DNA of 35,321 nucleotides from Corynebacterium vitaeruminis. GTDB lineage: Bacteria; Actinomycetota; Actinomycetes; Mycobacteriales; Mycobacteriaceae. The stretch covers positions 1-35,321 of the forward strand of contig NZ_JVVM01000012.1 of assembly GCF_001054325.1 (NCBI RefSeq). The letters are read 5' to 3'. The translations under genes were made by a program, and so were the position numbers. This document shows positions 8,706-17,516 of the stretch, piece by piece. The notes below the pieces were generated by a model. It saw only the letters and a program-made list of their open reading frames with translations, did not search any database and had not been told where the DNA came from. Numbering within the stretch: the first letter of the stretch is position 1; each line of letters opens with the position of its first letter.

Positions 8706-9065
8706 ATGAGCATGTTGAAGAAAATCGGTGTCTGGGGTGTGGGCGCACTTGTGCTTGCCACTCCGGTTGCTACTGCCGCACAGGCGGTAGCTGCACCTGC
8801 AAACTCTGCTGACACTGCAGTTGTCGCTCCGGGCAAGGGCGGATTCCTCCACTCGGGCAAGCTGGCCGTCAACCGCTACGTCTTCGAGCTCGAGCATCGC
8901 GATGGTAAGGACTACGTCAACATCACCTTCACCGGTGACCACAGCGCTGACGTGCAGATCATGCCGGATGGTATGACCCCCGAGGGCAAAAAGAAGGTCG
9001 ACCAGATCAGTGACGTCCTCAAGCTCAACGGCTACAACGATGTTCACTACTGGGCGGTTCTCTAA
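8706..9065 (+). CDS. Small secreted protein, unknown function
   Basis: Not recognised. 119 aa from ATG 8706, preceded by AAGGAAG at 8694-8700; upstream in-frame sequence has no coding look. Residues 1-~31 form a clear signal peptide (basic start, hydrophobic core, cut near AVA-AP). The mature ~88 residues are charged and hydrophilic, without Cys, repeats or anchor, and end in HYWAVL. It lies between the class F sortase and the pilus locus, 163 bases behind the sortase, with CTGCAG-N5-CTGCAG at 8664-8680 just upstream. It may be a secreted partner of the surface module; its position is the only evidence. Confidence 0.75.
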   Translation: MSMLKKIGVWGVGALVLATPVATAAQAVAAPANSADTAVVAPGKGGFLHSGKLAVNRYVFELEHRDGKDYVNITFTGDHSADVQIMPDGMTPEGKKKVDQISDVLKLNGYNDVHYWAVL

Positions 9066-9088
9066 ACGCCACTTGTGACGCCACAGTG

Positions 9089-9160
9089 CGCCCCGTGTCG
9101 CTTACAGTCTTCGTGCTTTTACAGGTCCTGGCACAAGGCAGTGCGCCACGGGGCGTTTCT
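9089..9160 (+). terminator. Probable terminator of the adhesin-sortase module
   Basis: CGCCCCGTG (9089-9097) pairs perfectly with CACGGGGCG (9147-9155), followed by TTTCTT. The loop is unusually long (49 bases), which lowers confidence. Confidence 0.5.
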
Positions 9161-9750
9161 TGGTTTTTGATGGTGTCCTTTTGCTTTTGCTTTCGCTTGA
9201 CGACGTTGTCGTGACAGCAAATCCGGGAACGTTGATAAGTCCCCATTTTCCTGGCATGCGCTGGGGAGATAACGATAGGGGATAAAAGCTATTGATATAA
9301 ACCAATTGGGTAGCCCTGATTAGGGGGGGGGCTTTAATTGCGGGAAATCTTTGCGCTTTCTTGGGTAGTTGGACTAAGGCCCGCCGTGACCAGTACAAAA
9401 AGCCATCAAGCGGTCGCGAGAAGCATGGGCGTGAATGCTTTTTACGACTTGGGCGTTAAGGTGCATTCACCTCAAGTGTCGGTCAGATGCTTAAGCGGTT
9501 AAGTTATTCATAAGCGGTTCACTGAGCGCTGTTAACCGAGCGGGCAATGAGCTTGGACTGGAGTGTTGTGACATATAAACATAAAAGTTCATGATGCTTA
9601 AGCCTAGAAGGTTAGACAGGCTGGTCTTTTCTTTAAGGAAAATCTCAGCTTTGCCGGGTCGGGGAATATCCATGTCACCGTCTGAAGTGAATCGCGAGAC
9701 GTATTGAAGCGTGTTGCTTCATTTTGGACTTCTGAAAAGGACCTGTTTTC
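9161..9750. other. Gene-free region upstream of the pilus locus, with a G9 tract
   Basis: No credible gene. Nine G lie at 9323-9331 in TAGGGGGGGGGCT, the same 13 bases as at 27121-27133. The last 200 bases are A/T-richer (TATAAACATAAA near 9573) and should hold the pilus promoter, but no single -35/-10 pair stands out. A tract of this length can vary by slippage; at 420 bases from the pilin start, an effect on expression is speculative. Confidence 0.4.
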
Positions 9751-11361
9751 GTGAATAAGTTCTCCCGTACCGCCCGGTCGGTAACCTTCGCTGCCATCGT
9801 CGGTCTGTCGATGGGTGTCTCCGCCCCGGCTGCAATCGCTCAGGACACTGCCATCAACCAGGCTGCTGGCGACTCCCCATTGGTAAATAAGGACGCCAAG
9901 GGCTCGCTCACCATTCACAAGTTCGGTAATCCGACCAGCGAAGGCCAGCCGTCTGGTACCGAAGCCGATGTCAAGGATGTTGAGGCCACCGGTGCCGAGA
10001 AGCTCGACGGTGTCGGCTTCACCGTTTACAAGATCAACAAGACTGCAGATGGCGCTACCGACATTGATGTCACCACTAACGAGGGTCTGCTGGCTGCTTC
10101 GAAGCTGAAGGCCGCTGATTTCTCTCAGGGTGCCGCACTCAAGGATGGCCTGCCTGACGGTGTCCTGAAGGAGGTTGCAACCGGCACGACTGGGCCGGAT
10201 GGTAAGTGGGTAGTTTCCGAGAATCTCGATCTCGGTGCTTACCTGGTTGTTGAGACCGGCCCGAAGGAAGGCTATGACCCGGCTGTTCCGTTCATCGCTT
10301 TCGTTCCGATGACCGCGGATAACGGTGGGGATAACCAGGGCACTAGCTGGAACTACGATGTCCATGCGTTCCCGAAGAACTACAAGGACGAAGAGCCGAC
10401 CAAGACCGTCAAGGACAAGGACCAGAACGCTGGTGATGAAAACCTGGTCTACACCGTCACAGGTACTGCTCGCCAGCTGAAGCCGAACACGGAGCGCACC
10501 CAGTTCCAGATCACTGACGAGATTGACTCGAAGTTGGAGATCACCGACGTGAAGGTGACGGTCGCTGGCAAGGAGATCCAGCCGACGCAGGATGTTGATG
10601 GGAAGTTCTTCGAGGGCAACAAGGTCGACGTCGCCCTGAATGAGGAAACTGCTAAGTCCCTTAACGCCGGTGACAAGGTCGTCGTTACCATCACCACCAA
10701 GCTGAAGCCGCAGTTCGAGAATGCTACCGACATTGCGCCGAACACCGGTTTGGTCTTCCAGAACAACCCAGACGGTTCCGAGAACCATACTCCGAAGGAG
10801 ACTCCGGAGGTTAAGACCTACTGGGGTGGCCTGCAGTTCAAGAAGGTCGATGGCGACCGCAAGGGTCTGGAAGGCGCTGAGTTCCAGATTGTCCGCCAGG
10901 AGGCTGGCAAGCAGTGCTCCGAGATTGACACCAAGAAGAAGGACTCTTGGACCCCGGTAAACGGTCAGCAGAATGGCAAGGTTGATACCACCTTCGTCTC
11001 TGGCCAGGATGGTACCGTCAAGATCACTGGTCTCCACGTCAATGACTTCGAAGACAACGCTGAGGTTGCCGCTGAAGACCAGTCCCACTACTGCCTGATT
11101 GAGACCAAGGCTCCGAAGGGCAAGGAGCTGCTGCCGGAGGCTCTCGAGTTCAAGCTGGTTGCTACCTCGACTGACCCGGACCGCGTCTACGAGCTGGCTT
11201 CCGTCCAGGTCGGCGCTAACGAGGGCGAGGTTGTTAACTCTGACGACACCACCCCGAACCTGCCGATGACCGGTGGCGCCGGTGTTGGCATCCTGGCTGC
11301 TATCGGTGCAGCTATCGTCGCAGCTGGTGCATGGTTCGCCCGCCGCGGTTCCAAGAACTAA
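9751..11361 (+). CDS. Major pilin, SpaA/SpaD/SpaH type
   Basis: Shaft subunit of a sortase-assembled pilus, 536 aa, GTG start with AAAAGGA about 9 bases before. Signal peptide 1-~30 (cut near AIA-QD). Three Ig-like domains follow: an N-terminal domain from ~50, a middle one from ~220 (PTKTVKD), and a third from ~360 with Cys389 and Cys448, which correspond to the disulfide of the SpaA C-terminal domain. Lys209 in the pilin motif WNYDVHAFPK is the residue the sortase should join to the next subunit; Glu451 in the E-box YCLIETKAP should support its isopeptide bond. It ends with sorting signal LPMTG (504-508), a hydrophobic helix and RRGSKN. The order pilin-sortase-base-tip is that of the C. diphtheriae spaA locus. 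Confidence 0.93.
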   Translation: MNKFSRTARSVTFAAIVGLSMGVSAPAAIAQDTAINQAAGDSPLVNKDAKGSLTIHKFGNPTSEGQPSGTEADVKDVEATGAEKLDGVGFTVYKINKTADGATDIDVTTNEGLLAASKLKAADFSQGAALKDGLPDGVLKEVATGTTGPDGKWVVSENLDLGAYLVVETGPKEGYDPAVPFIAFVPMTADNGGDNQGTSWNYDVHAFPKNYKDEEPTKTVKDKDQNAGDENLVYTVTGTARQLKPNTERTQFQITDEIDSKLEITDVKVTVAGKEIQPTQDVDGKFFEGNKVDVALNEETAKSLNAGDKVVVTITTKLKPQFENATDIAPNTGLVFQNNPDGSENHTPKETPEVKTYWGGLQFKKVDGDRKGLEGAEFQIVRQEAGKQCSEIDTKKKDSWTPVNGQQNGKVDTTFVSGQDGTVKITGLHVNDFEDNAEVAAEDQSHYCLIETKAPKGKELLPEALEFKLVATSTDPDRVYELASVQVGANEGEVVNSDDTTPNLPMTGGAGVGILAAIGAAIVAAGAWFARRGSKN

Positions 11362-11380
11362 ATCCGAGTAAAGGCTCGGT

Positions 11381-11404
11381 CACTGGAGCTCTTTAGCTCC
11401 AGTG
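11381..11404 (+). terminator. Intercistronic hairpin after the major pilin
   Basis: A perfect 10-bp stem CACTGGAGCT/AGCTCCAGTG with loop CTTT, 20 bases after the pilin stop. It has no T-run, so it more likely protects or partly stops the pilin mRNA than ends the operon. Confidence 0.5.
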
Positions 11405-11409
11405 TTGAG

Positions 11410-11443
11410 GGAATAGCGTGCGTTCAACAGCGCACGCCATTCC
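11410..11443 (+). terminator. Second intercistronic hairpin between pilin and sortase
   Basis: GGAAT-A-GCGTGCG pairs with CGCACGC-C-ATTCC (12 pairs, one mismatch) around an 8-base loop. It stands 6 bases after the first hairpin. Together they fit a partial terminator giving more pilin than sortase. Confidence 0.45.
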
Positions 11444-11574
11444 TGTAGTTTGCGCATCACTGAAATTACTGTTGCGGCCTTTCGATGTGCTCTTTTTCAA
11501 CAGCAGGCATTCCCATGCCGGTGAGAAAGAGAAAGGTCACATCCCTTTTTGATTGACTTCTTGGGAGTTCCTCC

Positions 11575-12630
11575 GTGGGTAAACACTCTGCGTCGACTCT
11601 GACGCGGGACGCATCAGCTGAGCAGTCTGATCAGCCTGAGCAGGCGAAAAAGAACAGCATGGTTCTCCCCGCAATTCTGGTGATTGTGGGTTTACTTGTG
11701 ATGCTGTACCCGGTTGTCTCCACGGCATTGAATAACTACGGCACCTCTAAGGCAGCCAAAGAGTTCGCCAAGCTGGAAAAGTCCGTACCCCAAGAAATTA
11801 AAGATGAACAGTGGGAGCGTGCTCATTCTTACAATGAGCGCCACACCACCGGCCCGATCCTGGACCCGTGGCTTAACGAAATTAATGACCACAACCCCGA
11901 GTACGCCGCTTATCTCGATCAGCTAAACGCTACCGACGTGATGGCGCGTCTAATCTTCCCAGAGATTAAGGCCGACCTGCCGATCTATCACGGCACCAGC
12001 GATGAGGTGCTCGCCAAGGGGCTCGGACACCTATACGGATCCGATCTTCCAGTCGGTGGTGCTGGAACCCACTCCATCATTACCGGTCATACCGGACTTA
12101 CTAACGTAACGCTCTTCGATAACCTGCGGAAAGCAAAAGAGGGAGACGCCTTCTATATCCAGGTCGCAGGTCACAAGCTGAAGTACGAGATTGATCAAAT
12201 CAAGGTCGTACTTCCGCATGAGACCGACGATCTTCGTCCCATTGAAGGCCAGGACTACATCACCCTCATCACTTGCACTCCTTACGGGATTAACACGCAT
12301 CGTCTGCTAGTGCGTGGGCACCAAGTGCCGATGGATCCGTCGGAAAGCAATGTCTTCGACCAAACGCACGGAACTGGATGGCAGTGGTGGATGTATGCCC
12401 TGCTCGTAACAGTGCTTGTGCTTGGCGCAGGCTTTGCGTGGTGGCTCTGGCGCCAGCGCTTCGACTCTGACGACATCGACGACATCGCCGAAGAGCTTGA
12501 CGACGACGCTGAGAATGCGGACGTCGAGACTGCTGATGGCGACGCAGACAGTGATGAACTCGTTGACGGCAGCGAATCGGCATCCGAGGATAATAACAAC
12601 ACTTCGTGGTGGGAAAACGACAATGAATAA
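11575..12630 (+). CDS. Class C pilin-polymerising sortase
   Basis: Membrane transpeptidase that cuts the pilin sorting signals and links subunits through the pilin-motif lysine. 351 aa, GTG start with GGGAG 8 bases before. A membrane helix (~32-50), a lid with Asp97-Pro98-Trp99, and the catalytic residues His172 (ITGHTG), Cys234 (LITCTPYG) and Arg243 (NTHRLLVRG) are all present, as is the second C-terminal helix (~268-290) of class C enzymes. The remaining ~55 residues are an unusually acidic cytoplasmic tail (DDIDDIAEELDDD). Its last 8 bases overlap the base-pilin start, so the two are translationally coupled. Confidence 0.94.
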   Translation: MGKHSASTLTRDASAEQSDQPEQAKKNSMVLPAILVIVGLLVMLYPVVSTALNNYGTSKAAKEFAKLEKSVPQEIKDEQWERAHSYNERHTTGPILDPWLNEINDHNPEYAAYLDQLNATDVMARLIFPEIKADLPIYHGTSDEVLAKGLGHLYGSDLPVGGAGTHSIITGHTGLTNVTLFDNLRKAKEGDAFYIQVAGHKLKYEIDQIKVVLPHETDDLRPIEGQDYITLITCTPYGINTHRLLVRGHQVPMDPSESNVFDQTHGTGWQWWMYALLVTVLVLGAGFAWWLWRQRFDSDDIDDIAEELDDDAENADVETADGDADSDELVDGSESASEDNNNTSWWENDNE

Positions 12631-13534
12631 ATATTTGACATCCACCTGGAACCGGATAGCTGCGTTCTTAGCTGCCTGCGCTCTGGTTGCAGTGATGGGT
12701 GCAATCGGCGCGAATGACGCCAACGCGGCCAGGATTGTTGGACGCGTGGATGCTCCGGGCGTTTCAGCAACAAGCGGCACTGACATTGTGCGAATTACCT
12801 TGAGCCCAGGAAACCCGGACGATGATAATTCGACGGCGTCGGGCTCTATTTCTGGCGTGACGATTCATTTGCATCGTCTTAAGGGAATTTCGCCGTCAAG
12901 CCAGAAGGACCGCGAGAAGGTGGAAAACGCCACCGCAGCTGAGCTTGCCGAGTGGCCAAAAGACCTCCACTTCAGCCAGGTCACTGACGAAAACGGCTCT
13001 GTTAAATTCAGTGACTTGCCGGAGGGTATTTACCTTGTAACCTCGACGGCTCCGAACGACAGTTACCGGGAGATCAACCCCTTCTTGGTATCGGTGCCAT
13101 TCTATGGGGCGGACTATGACTCCACTCCGGTAGAGGGAGTCATTGTGGCGAAGTCGCACAAGCCGGGGGAGACGCCACCGCCGTCGACGCCTCCGACGAC
13201 TCCGCCGAATACCCCTCCGACGACGCCACCTGGAACTCCGCCGACTACGCCGGGGACATCGACCCCGCCGAAGACGCCGCCGACCACTCCGGGTGAACCG
13301 GGAACCTCGACGACAACGTCGACTACCTCCACGTCGCCTGATGAGCCTGGTACCTCGACGCCTTCAGGCTCGTCGGGTTCATCCTCAAGCTCGGGAAGTA
13401 GCGGAGAATCCGGCTCCTTGGCGCTCACCGGTGTGCAGGTAGCAGGTCTGGTAGCTGCCGCTGCAGCACTAATCGGCGGAGGATTCGTCATTATCGTCGC
13501 TAGCAAGAAGAACTCAGAAAGTGGGAAGAACTAA
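12623..13534 (+). CDS. Base/minor pilin with LALTG sorting signal, SpaB-like
   Basis: Probable pilus base subunit, 303 aa. I place the start at ATG 12623, which overlaps the sortase stop and begins a good signal peptide (1-~36, cut near ANA-AR); the frame is open further upstream but out of frame inside the sortase gene. One pilin-type beta domain (~37-175) with DENGSVKFSDLPEGIYLV, in which the E-box Glu is replaced by Thr (YLVTSTAP). A Pro/Thr/Ser stalk (~180-262) follows, then LALTG (266-270), a helix and a Lys-rich end. Ala in place of Pro recalls LAFTG of C. diphtheriae SpaB, which is passed to the housekeeping sortase to anchor the pilus. Confidence 0.88.
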   Translation: MNKYLTSTWNRIAAFLAACALVAVMGAIGANDANAARIVGRVDAPGVSATSGTDIVRITLSPGNPDDDNSTASGSISGVTIHLHRLKGISPSSQKDREKVENATAAELAEWPKDLHFSQVTDENGSVKFSDLPEGIYLVTSTAPNDSYREINPFLVSVPFYGADYDSTPVEGVIVAKSHKPGETPPPSTPPTTPPNTPPTTPPGTPPTTPGTSTPPKTPPTTPGEPGTSTTTSTTSTSPDEPGTSTPSGSSGSSSSSGSSGESGSLALTGVQVAGLVAAAAALIGGGFVIIVASKKNSESGKN

Positions 13535-16500
13535 TGTTTTCGACAACATTCCGCTTGCCGGATTCAGTGCGAACTACGCTTCGCATGTTCTTGGCTGCTT
13601 TGCTAGCGGTAGCTCTCGTTGTCAGCGGTCAGGCTTTTGCTCCCAACGTGCCGCAGGCACAGGCACAGACGGAGGTCATTCCGACGTCTCCGCCGAAGTA
13701 TGAGTTTAAGAATATTAAGACGAAGCAGCCGTATCCGGGCGATGCAAAATTTGAGTTCACTATCGATAATGATGCGACGATTGACAGCCTCCAGTTCAAT
13801 GTTGGTGGCTCAGGGCATCTTCTGACGTACGAACTCATAATTAATGGGAAGAAGATTGCCCCGCAGTTTACCACCAGCGATAATCCTCGACAGGTCCCGC
13901 TTGAAGTTGTGCACAAGGGACTGAACCAAACAGTCAATGCGGGCGATAAAGTCAGGCTAGAGCTTTACTACGCTGCTCGGACAGCAACAGGCAATGTATC
14001 CGTCACCCTTCGCGGTACTCTTGACAGCTCCACTGAGCCGACCGACCCAAGTGAGCCAACAGATCCGTCAACGGACCCGACGGAACCTACTGATCCAACG
14101 GAGCCAACAGATCCGGCTGAGCCCACCGAGCCCACCGAGCCGGAGGATCCGGAGCCAGAACCCGGAACGGTAACTCCCGCGGACCCAACCCTTGTCGATT
14201 CCGCGACTGCACCGGAGTGCGTGGAGAAGGCTTACATCAATATCCCGGACACCAAGGGTGTTGATTACTACCTCAACGCAGAGAAGAAGCCAGCTGGCCC
14301 CCATGTCTACGAGCAGAACAAGCCGGGTACAGTCAAGGTCACTGCAGTAGCGCAGCCAGGGTTTAAGCTTGCCCCGAACGCGCGTACCGAGTGGACCTTC
14401 AACCTAAGCGGCGAGGTAAAAGACTGCTCAGATTCTTCTGAAGACCCCAAGCCACCGGCTGTCGAAGGGCGCCACTTTGATGCCATCGGCCACGAGTTTG
14501 CAGTTAAAGCTGACCCAGTAGATCCGAAGAAGCCCAACGCCTTTACGGCTAAGGTGACTGAGGAATCTCACATGAAGTACGCAACGGTGCGTATCGAGAC
14601 TGACGCGACTTTCTTGGATCCACAGAAGTACAACCTCACCCTGGACCAGATCGAGCCTGGTGTGACTTTGCAGAAACGAAACGTCAATATTGGCAACGGC
14701 TTCATCACTATGGACGTTGTTCCGGTGAAGGATGGCAAGCCGGTTGATTCTGCCGTTGTGCCGAAGGATGCGGTATTCACCTTCACCAATAATCTCTCGC
14801 AGAACAAGAATTTGAAGGTCACTCTTGATGTCTACGGAGAGAAAAAGGACACACCAAAACCACCCGAAGTCATCTCCCCACCAGATGGAGCTAAGTGGGT
14901 GCAGGGGCGAGTCCCTAACCCCCCGATGCCGCAGCGTTGTGGCCTGCGCATTGCTGTAGTAGCAGACCTTTCGACATCGCTCCGTTACGCAGATACTGAT
15001 GGTTTCGAAGCATCTAAAAAGGCCGCGAATGCATTTATCGATTCCCTGCAGGGCACCCCAGCCGAGCTCGGCATCTATAACTTCGCAAGTGGCGGTCCGG
15101 CTAATCAGGCTGGAACGACACACGGTCAGAACCCACCATATATTTCAATGCTGTCGGAGCAGGGCGTCCAGCGAGCAAAGGACGTAGTTAAGAACTGGAG
15201 CTATAACGCAAATAACAGTGCTACGAACTGGGAAGCGGGCCTGAAGCAGGTCAAGGATAACGACTACGACGTGGTGTACTTCATCACGGATGGTATGCCC
15301 ACGACCTCCTCGACAATCAAGAGCAAGGGCATCGGTGGTGAATTCGTTCAGGCTAGTGCTCTCAACGACGCAATCAAAGCAGCCAACGAACTCAAAGCTG
15401 CCGGTACCCGTGTTGTGCCGCTCATGGTCGACCTGACTCTTGGCGGGCGAAGCAGCCAACGCCCCGTTGTAACGAATGATCTGGTGCTCAAAGACGCCAA
15501 GCGCATTGCCTGGACAGCAGATCCGGGACAAGATCCAGGTTTGTACTACAAGATTCGAAGCGACATCGCGAAGGCTACAAAAGCCAATTACGTTGGCACC
15601 GACATTTTGGTGAACCTGAAAATGGCGTACGACGCGGCCGGCAGCCAGACCCTGCAGGTGTTTGAGCGTCTACCCAATGGGAGGCAAGAGACGGTCACTC
15701 TCAATCAATCGAGGTGGACCTACGGTACACGTGACGTCAAGACCATGGGCGAGGATATCTCCGGTACTGGTGACACGGTGAGGGTGTCTAACTACGGCAA
15801 GCTTGCCGAACAGATGAAAACAATCGCCCAAGACGTAACCACACGATGTAACGGTGTAGTGAAGGTTAAGAAGAGGATCGTCGATGAAAATGGCAAGGTC
15901 CTTGAAGACGGTGCCCCTGGTTGGGAGTTCACCCTGTCCGCAAATAACAATGTCATCGGTTCTGGTAACGGCCCGTTGGTTCACCAGTCGATGAAGGTAA
16001 CCTCCGGATCTGAATCCGATAAGGGTACTGCATCGTGGAACATTGAAAGCGAGCGTGAGCAGTCGTTGGTTCTGACTGAAACGCAGAAGCAGGGCTACAC
16101 CTTGTTCCGTCGCGGTGACACCTTGGATTCCACCGGTGACTTCAACGCCGTATGTACTCAAACCCGCGACGGGAAAACCTCACCTCTCAAGGTGGAGAAT
16201 GTGGGCGAGTTCGGTTTCCGCGTAAAGATGTCGGAATCCAATAAGGTGCTGTCTTCCGTCTCCTGTGTCATCGATAACTACGAAGCGCCGGACACCAAGC
16301 CAGGCAAGCTGACCTTGGAAAAGGCGGAGTACGTTGATGGCGAGGGAGTCAAGGTTTTGCCGGGACTTGGTGGTGCGACCTTCGATATCTACCCCTCGGC
16401 TGGTGGTCAGCCGGATCATAGTGGAGGACCGGTCTACACCATCACGCCTGATCAGAAGTCAATTGAAATCACTGAAACTGGCACTTTCTACCTTGTAGAA

Positions 16501-16776
16501 ACGATGGCACCGGCAGGACTTAGCCTGCTGCCAGAGCCAGTAGCTTTTGAAATCTCAATTGACCAGGAGACTAAGGAGTACACCATCTCGGTGGTGGGTG
16601 GCAGTAACCCGCTTATCAAGGCCGAAGGCTCCGGCGAACTCATGATCATGCAGGTGACTGACACCAAGACCGGCAAGCTGCCAAAGACCGGTGGAAACGG
16701 AGTCCTTCTCTGGACACTGTTTGGTGCGGTAATCGCAGCTTGCGGTTGGTTCTGGGCTCGGCGCCAGCAGTCCTAA
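13534..16776 (+). CDS. Pilus tip adhesin with von Willebrand A domain, SpaC-like
   Basis: Large tip pilin, 1080 aa, starting at ATG 13534 with one base shared with the previous stop. Signal peptide 1-~44 (cut near AQA-QT); an N-terminal region; a Thr/Glu/Pro/Asp stalk (~167-211); a vWA domain (~470-700) with the metal-site motif DLSTS (Asp478, Ser480, Ser482), the T of SATNWEAG and Asp586 in ITDG. Two pilin-type beta domains follow (~770-920 and ~925-1040), the last with E-box YLVETMAPAG. Sorting signal LPKTG (1049-1053), helix and RRQQS end the protein. vWA tip proteins bind host ligands through the metal site. Last gene of the pilus locus. Confidence 0.92.
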   Translation: MFSTTFRLPDSVRTTLRMFLAALLAVALVVSGQAFAPNVPQAQAQTEVIPTSPPKYEFKNIKTKQPYPGDAKFEFTIDNDATIDSLQFNVGGSGHLLTYELIINGKKIAPQFTTSDNPRQVPLEVVHKGLNQTVNAGDKVRLELYYAARTATGNVSVTLRGTLDSSTEPTDPSEPTDPSTDPTEPTDPTEPTDPAEPTEPTEPEDPEPEPGTVTPADPTLVDSATAPECVEKAYINIPDTKGVDYYLNAEKKPAGPHVYEQNKPGTVKVTAVAQPGFKLAPNARTEWTFNLSGEVKDCSDSSEDPKPPAVEGRHFDAIGHEFAVKADPVDPKKPNAFTAKVTEESHMKYATVRIETDATFLDPQKYNLTLDQIEPGVTLQKRNVNIGNGFITMDVVPVKDGKPVDSAVVPKDAVFTFTNNLSQNKNLKVTLDVYGEKKDTPKPPEVISPPDGAKWVQGRVPNPPMPQRCGLRIAVVADLSTSLRYADTDGFEASKKAANAFIDSLQGTPAELGIYNFASGGPANQAGTTHGQNPPYISMLSEQGVQRAKDVVKNWSYNANNSATNWEAGLKQVKDNDYDVVYFITDGMPTTSSTIKSKGIGGEFVQASALNDAIKAANELKAAGTRVVPLMVDLTLGGRSSQRPVVTNDLVLKDAKRIAWTADPGQDPGLYYKIRSDIAKATKANYVGTDILVNLKMAYDAAGSQTLQVFERLPNGRQETVTLNQSRWTYGTRDVKTMGEDISGTGDTVRVSNYGKLAEQMKTIAQDVTTRCNGVVKVKKRIVDENGKVLEDGAPGWEFTLSANNNVIGSGNGPLVHQSMKVTSGSESDKGTASWNIESEREQSLVLTETQKQGYTLFRRGDTLDSTGDFNAVCTQTRDGKTSPLKVENVGEFGFRVKMSESNKVLSSVSCVIDNYEAPDTKPGKLTLEKAEYVDGEGVKVLPGLGGATFDIYPSAGGQPDHSGGPVYTITPDQKSIEITETGTFYLVETMAPAGLSLLPEPVAFEISIDQETKEYTISVVGGSNPLIKAEGSGELMIMQVTDTKTGKLPKTGGNGVLLWTLFGAVIAACGWFWARRQQS

Positions 16777-16784
16777 TAACAAGA

Positions 16785-16818
16785 ATGGGTTCTGTGCGGG
16801 CGACTGCACAGAACCCAT
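16785..16818. terminator. Hairpin between convergent pilus and protease genes
   Basis: A perfect 13-bp stem ATGGGTTCTGTGC/GCACAGAACCCAT with an 8-base loop, just after the tip-pilin stop. The T-run is poor on both strands, but the position fits a bidirectional terminator. Confidence 0.65.
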
Positions 16819-16883
16819 GAGACAGTAAAAGAACTAGACGCGCTTCCCACCCCATCAGGAAGCCCTAGGTAGATAGAGCGCTC

Positions 16884-17516
16884 TTACCAGGGAGAGTTCG
16901 CAGTGATATAGGAACCAAGCTGCTGCCCGTTCCCATCGATTATGTTCCAATTAGTCGATACAACGCCAACAGCACCTTTTTCTGGAACCCATACAGGCCC
17001 TCCGGAATCGCCTCGTTGAGCGTGTACGTTCTGAACCTGTATAGCGTTGTCCTCGATTTGGTATGCCTCGCGATCAGCGGCTAAACCGCAGGAAACTTTC
17101 CCCGTAGTGTTCCCGTATATGCAGACTGTCTCGCCAGTTTGAACATCTGTTGGGGATATCGTTGAGTCGCCCGAATACGAATTTTCACCGGCAGTAGCGG
17201 GGTCATCAAGCGAGACAACTCCAATATCGTTTCCCGTATCTAGTGAGTGGTCATAGGTGGGAGACGGTTGGAATACACCAATTTTCTGAAAGGTTCCATC
17301 CGTCACTGTGTCTCCATCTTGTCCACAATGACCTGCTGTATAGATTTGCGAATTGGTTTTGTCGACATAGCCAGCCGTACAGACACTAGCTTGTGGCCCA
17401 TTAGCGTGAACGATGACAACTGGATCACCTTGGTTAATGGTGGCCGCGTAGGCCGGTAGTCCGGTTGTAGCCGTGATAACGGCAGTGACAGTGAAAATCC
17501 ATGAAGGTCTATTCAT
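16884..17516 (-). CDS. Secreted trypsin-like (S1) serine protease
   Basis: Small exported endopeptidase, 210 aa. Signal peptide 1-24 (AYA-AT). The catalytic triad is complete: His63 in TAGHC, Asp97 in GNDIG, Ser171 in GDSGGP. Cys46/Cys64 and Cys132/Cys143 are placed for two disulfides. There is no membrane anchor, so it is probably released. GAGGAG lies about 10 bases before the ATG. It converges on the pilus locus and has its own upstream region, so it is separately expressed. Its substrate is unknown; processing of surface proteins is only a guess from position. Confidence 0.92.
   Translation of the reverse strand: MNRPSWIFTVTAVITATTGLPAYAATINQGDPVVIVHANGPQASVCTAGYVDKTNSQIYTAGHCGQDGDTVTDGTFQKIGVFQPSPTYDHSLDTGNDIGVVSLDDPATAGENSYSGDSTISPTDVQTGETVCIYGNTTGKVSCGLAADREAYQIEDNAIQVQNVHAQRGDSGGPVWVPEKGAVGVVSTNWNIIDGNGQQLGSYITANSPW

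Noticed and set aside
9604..11088. 494-codon antisense frame over the major pilin
   Set aside because: Shadow of the pilin, which has all expected motifs.
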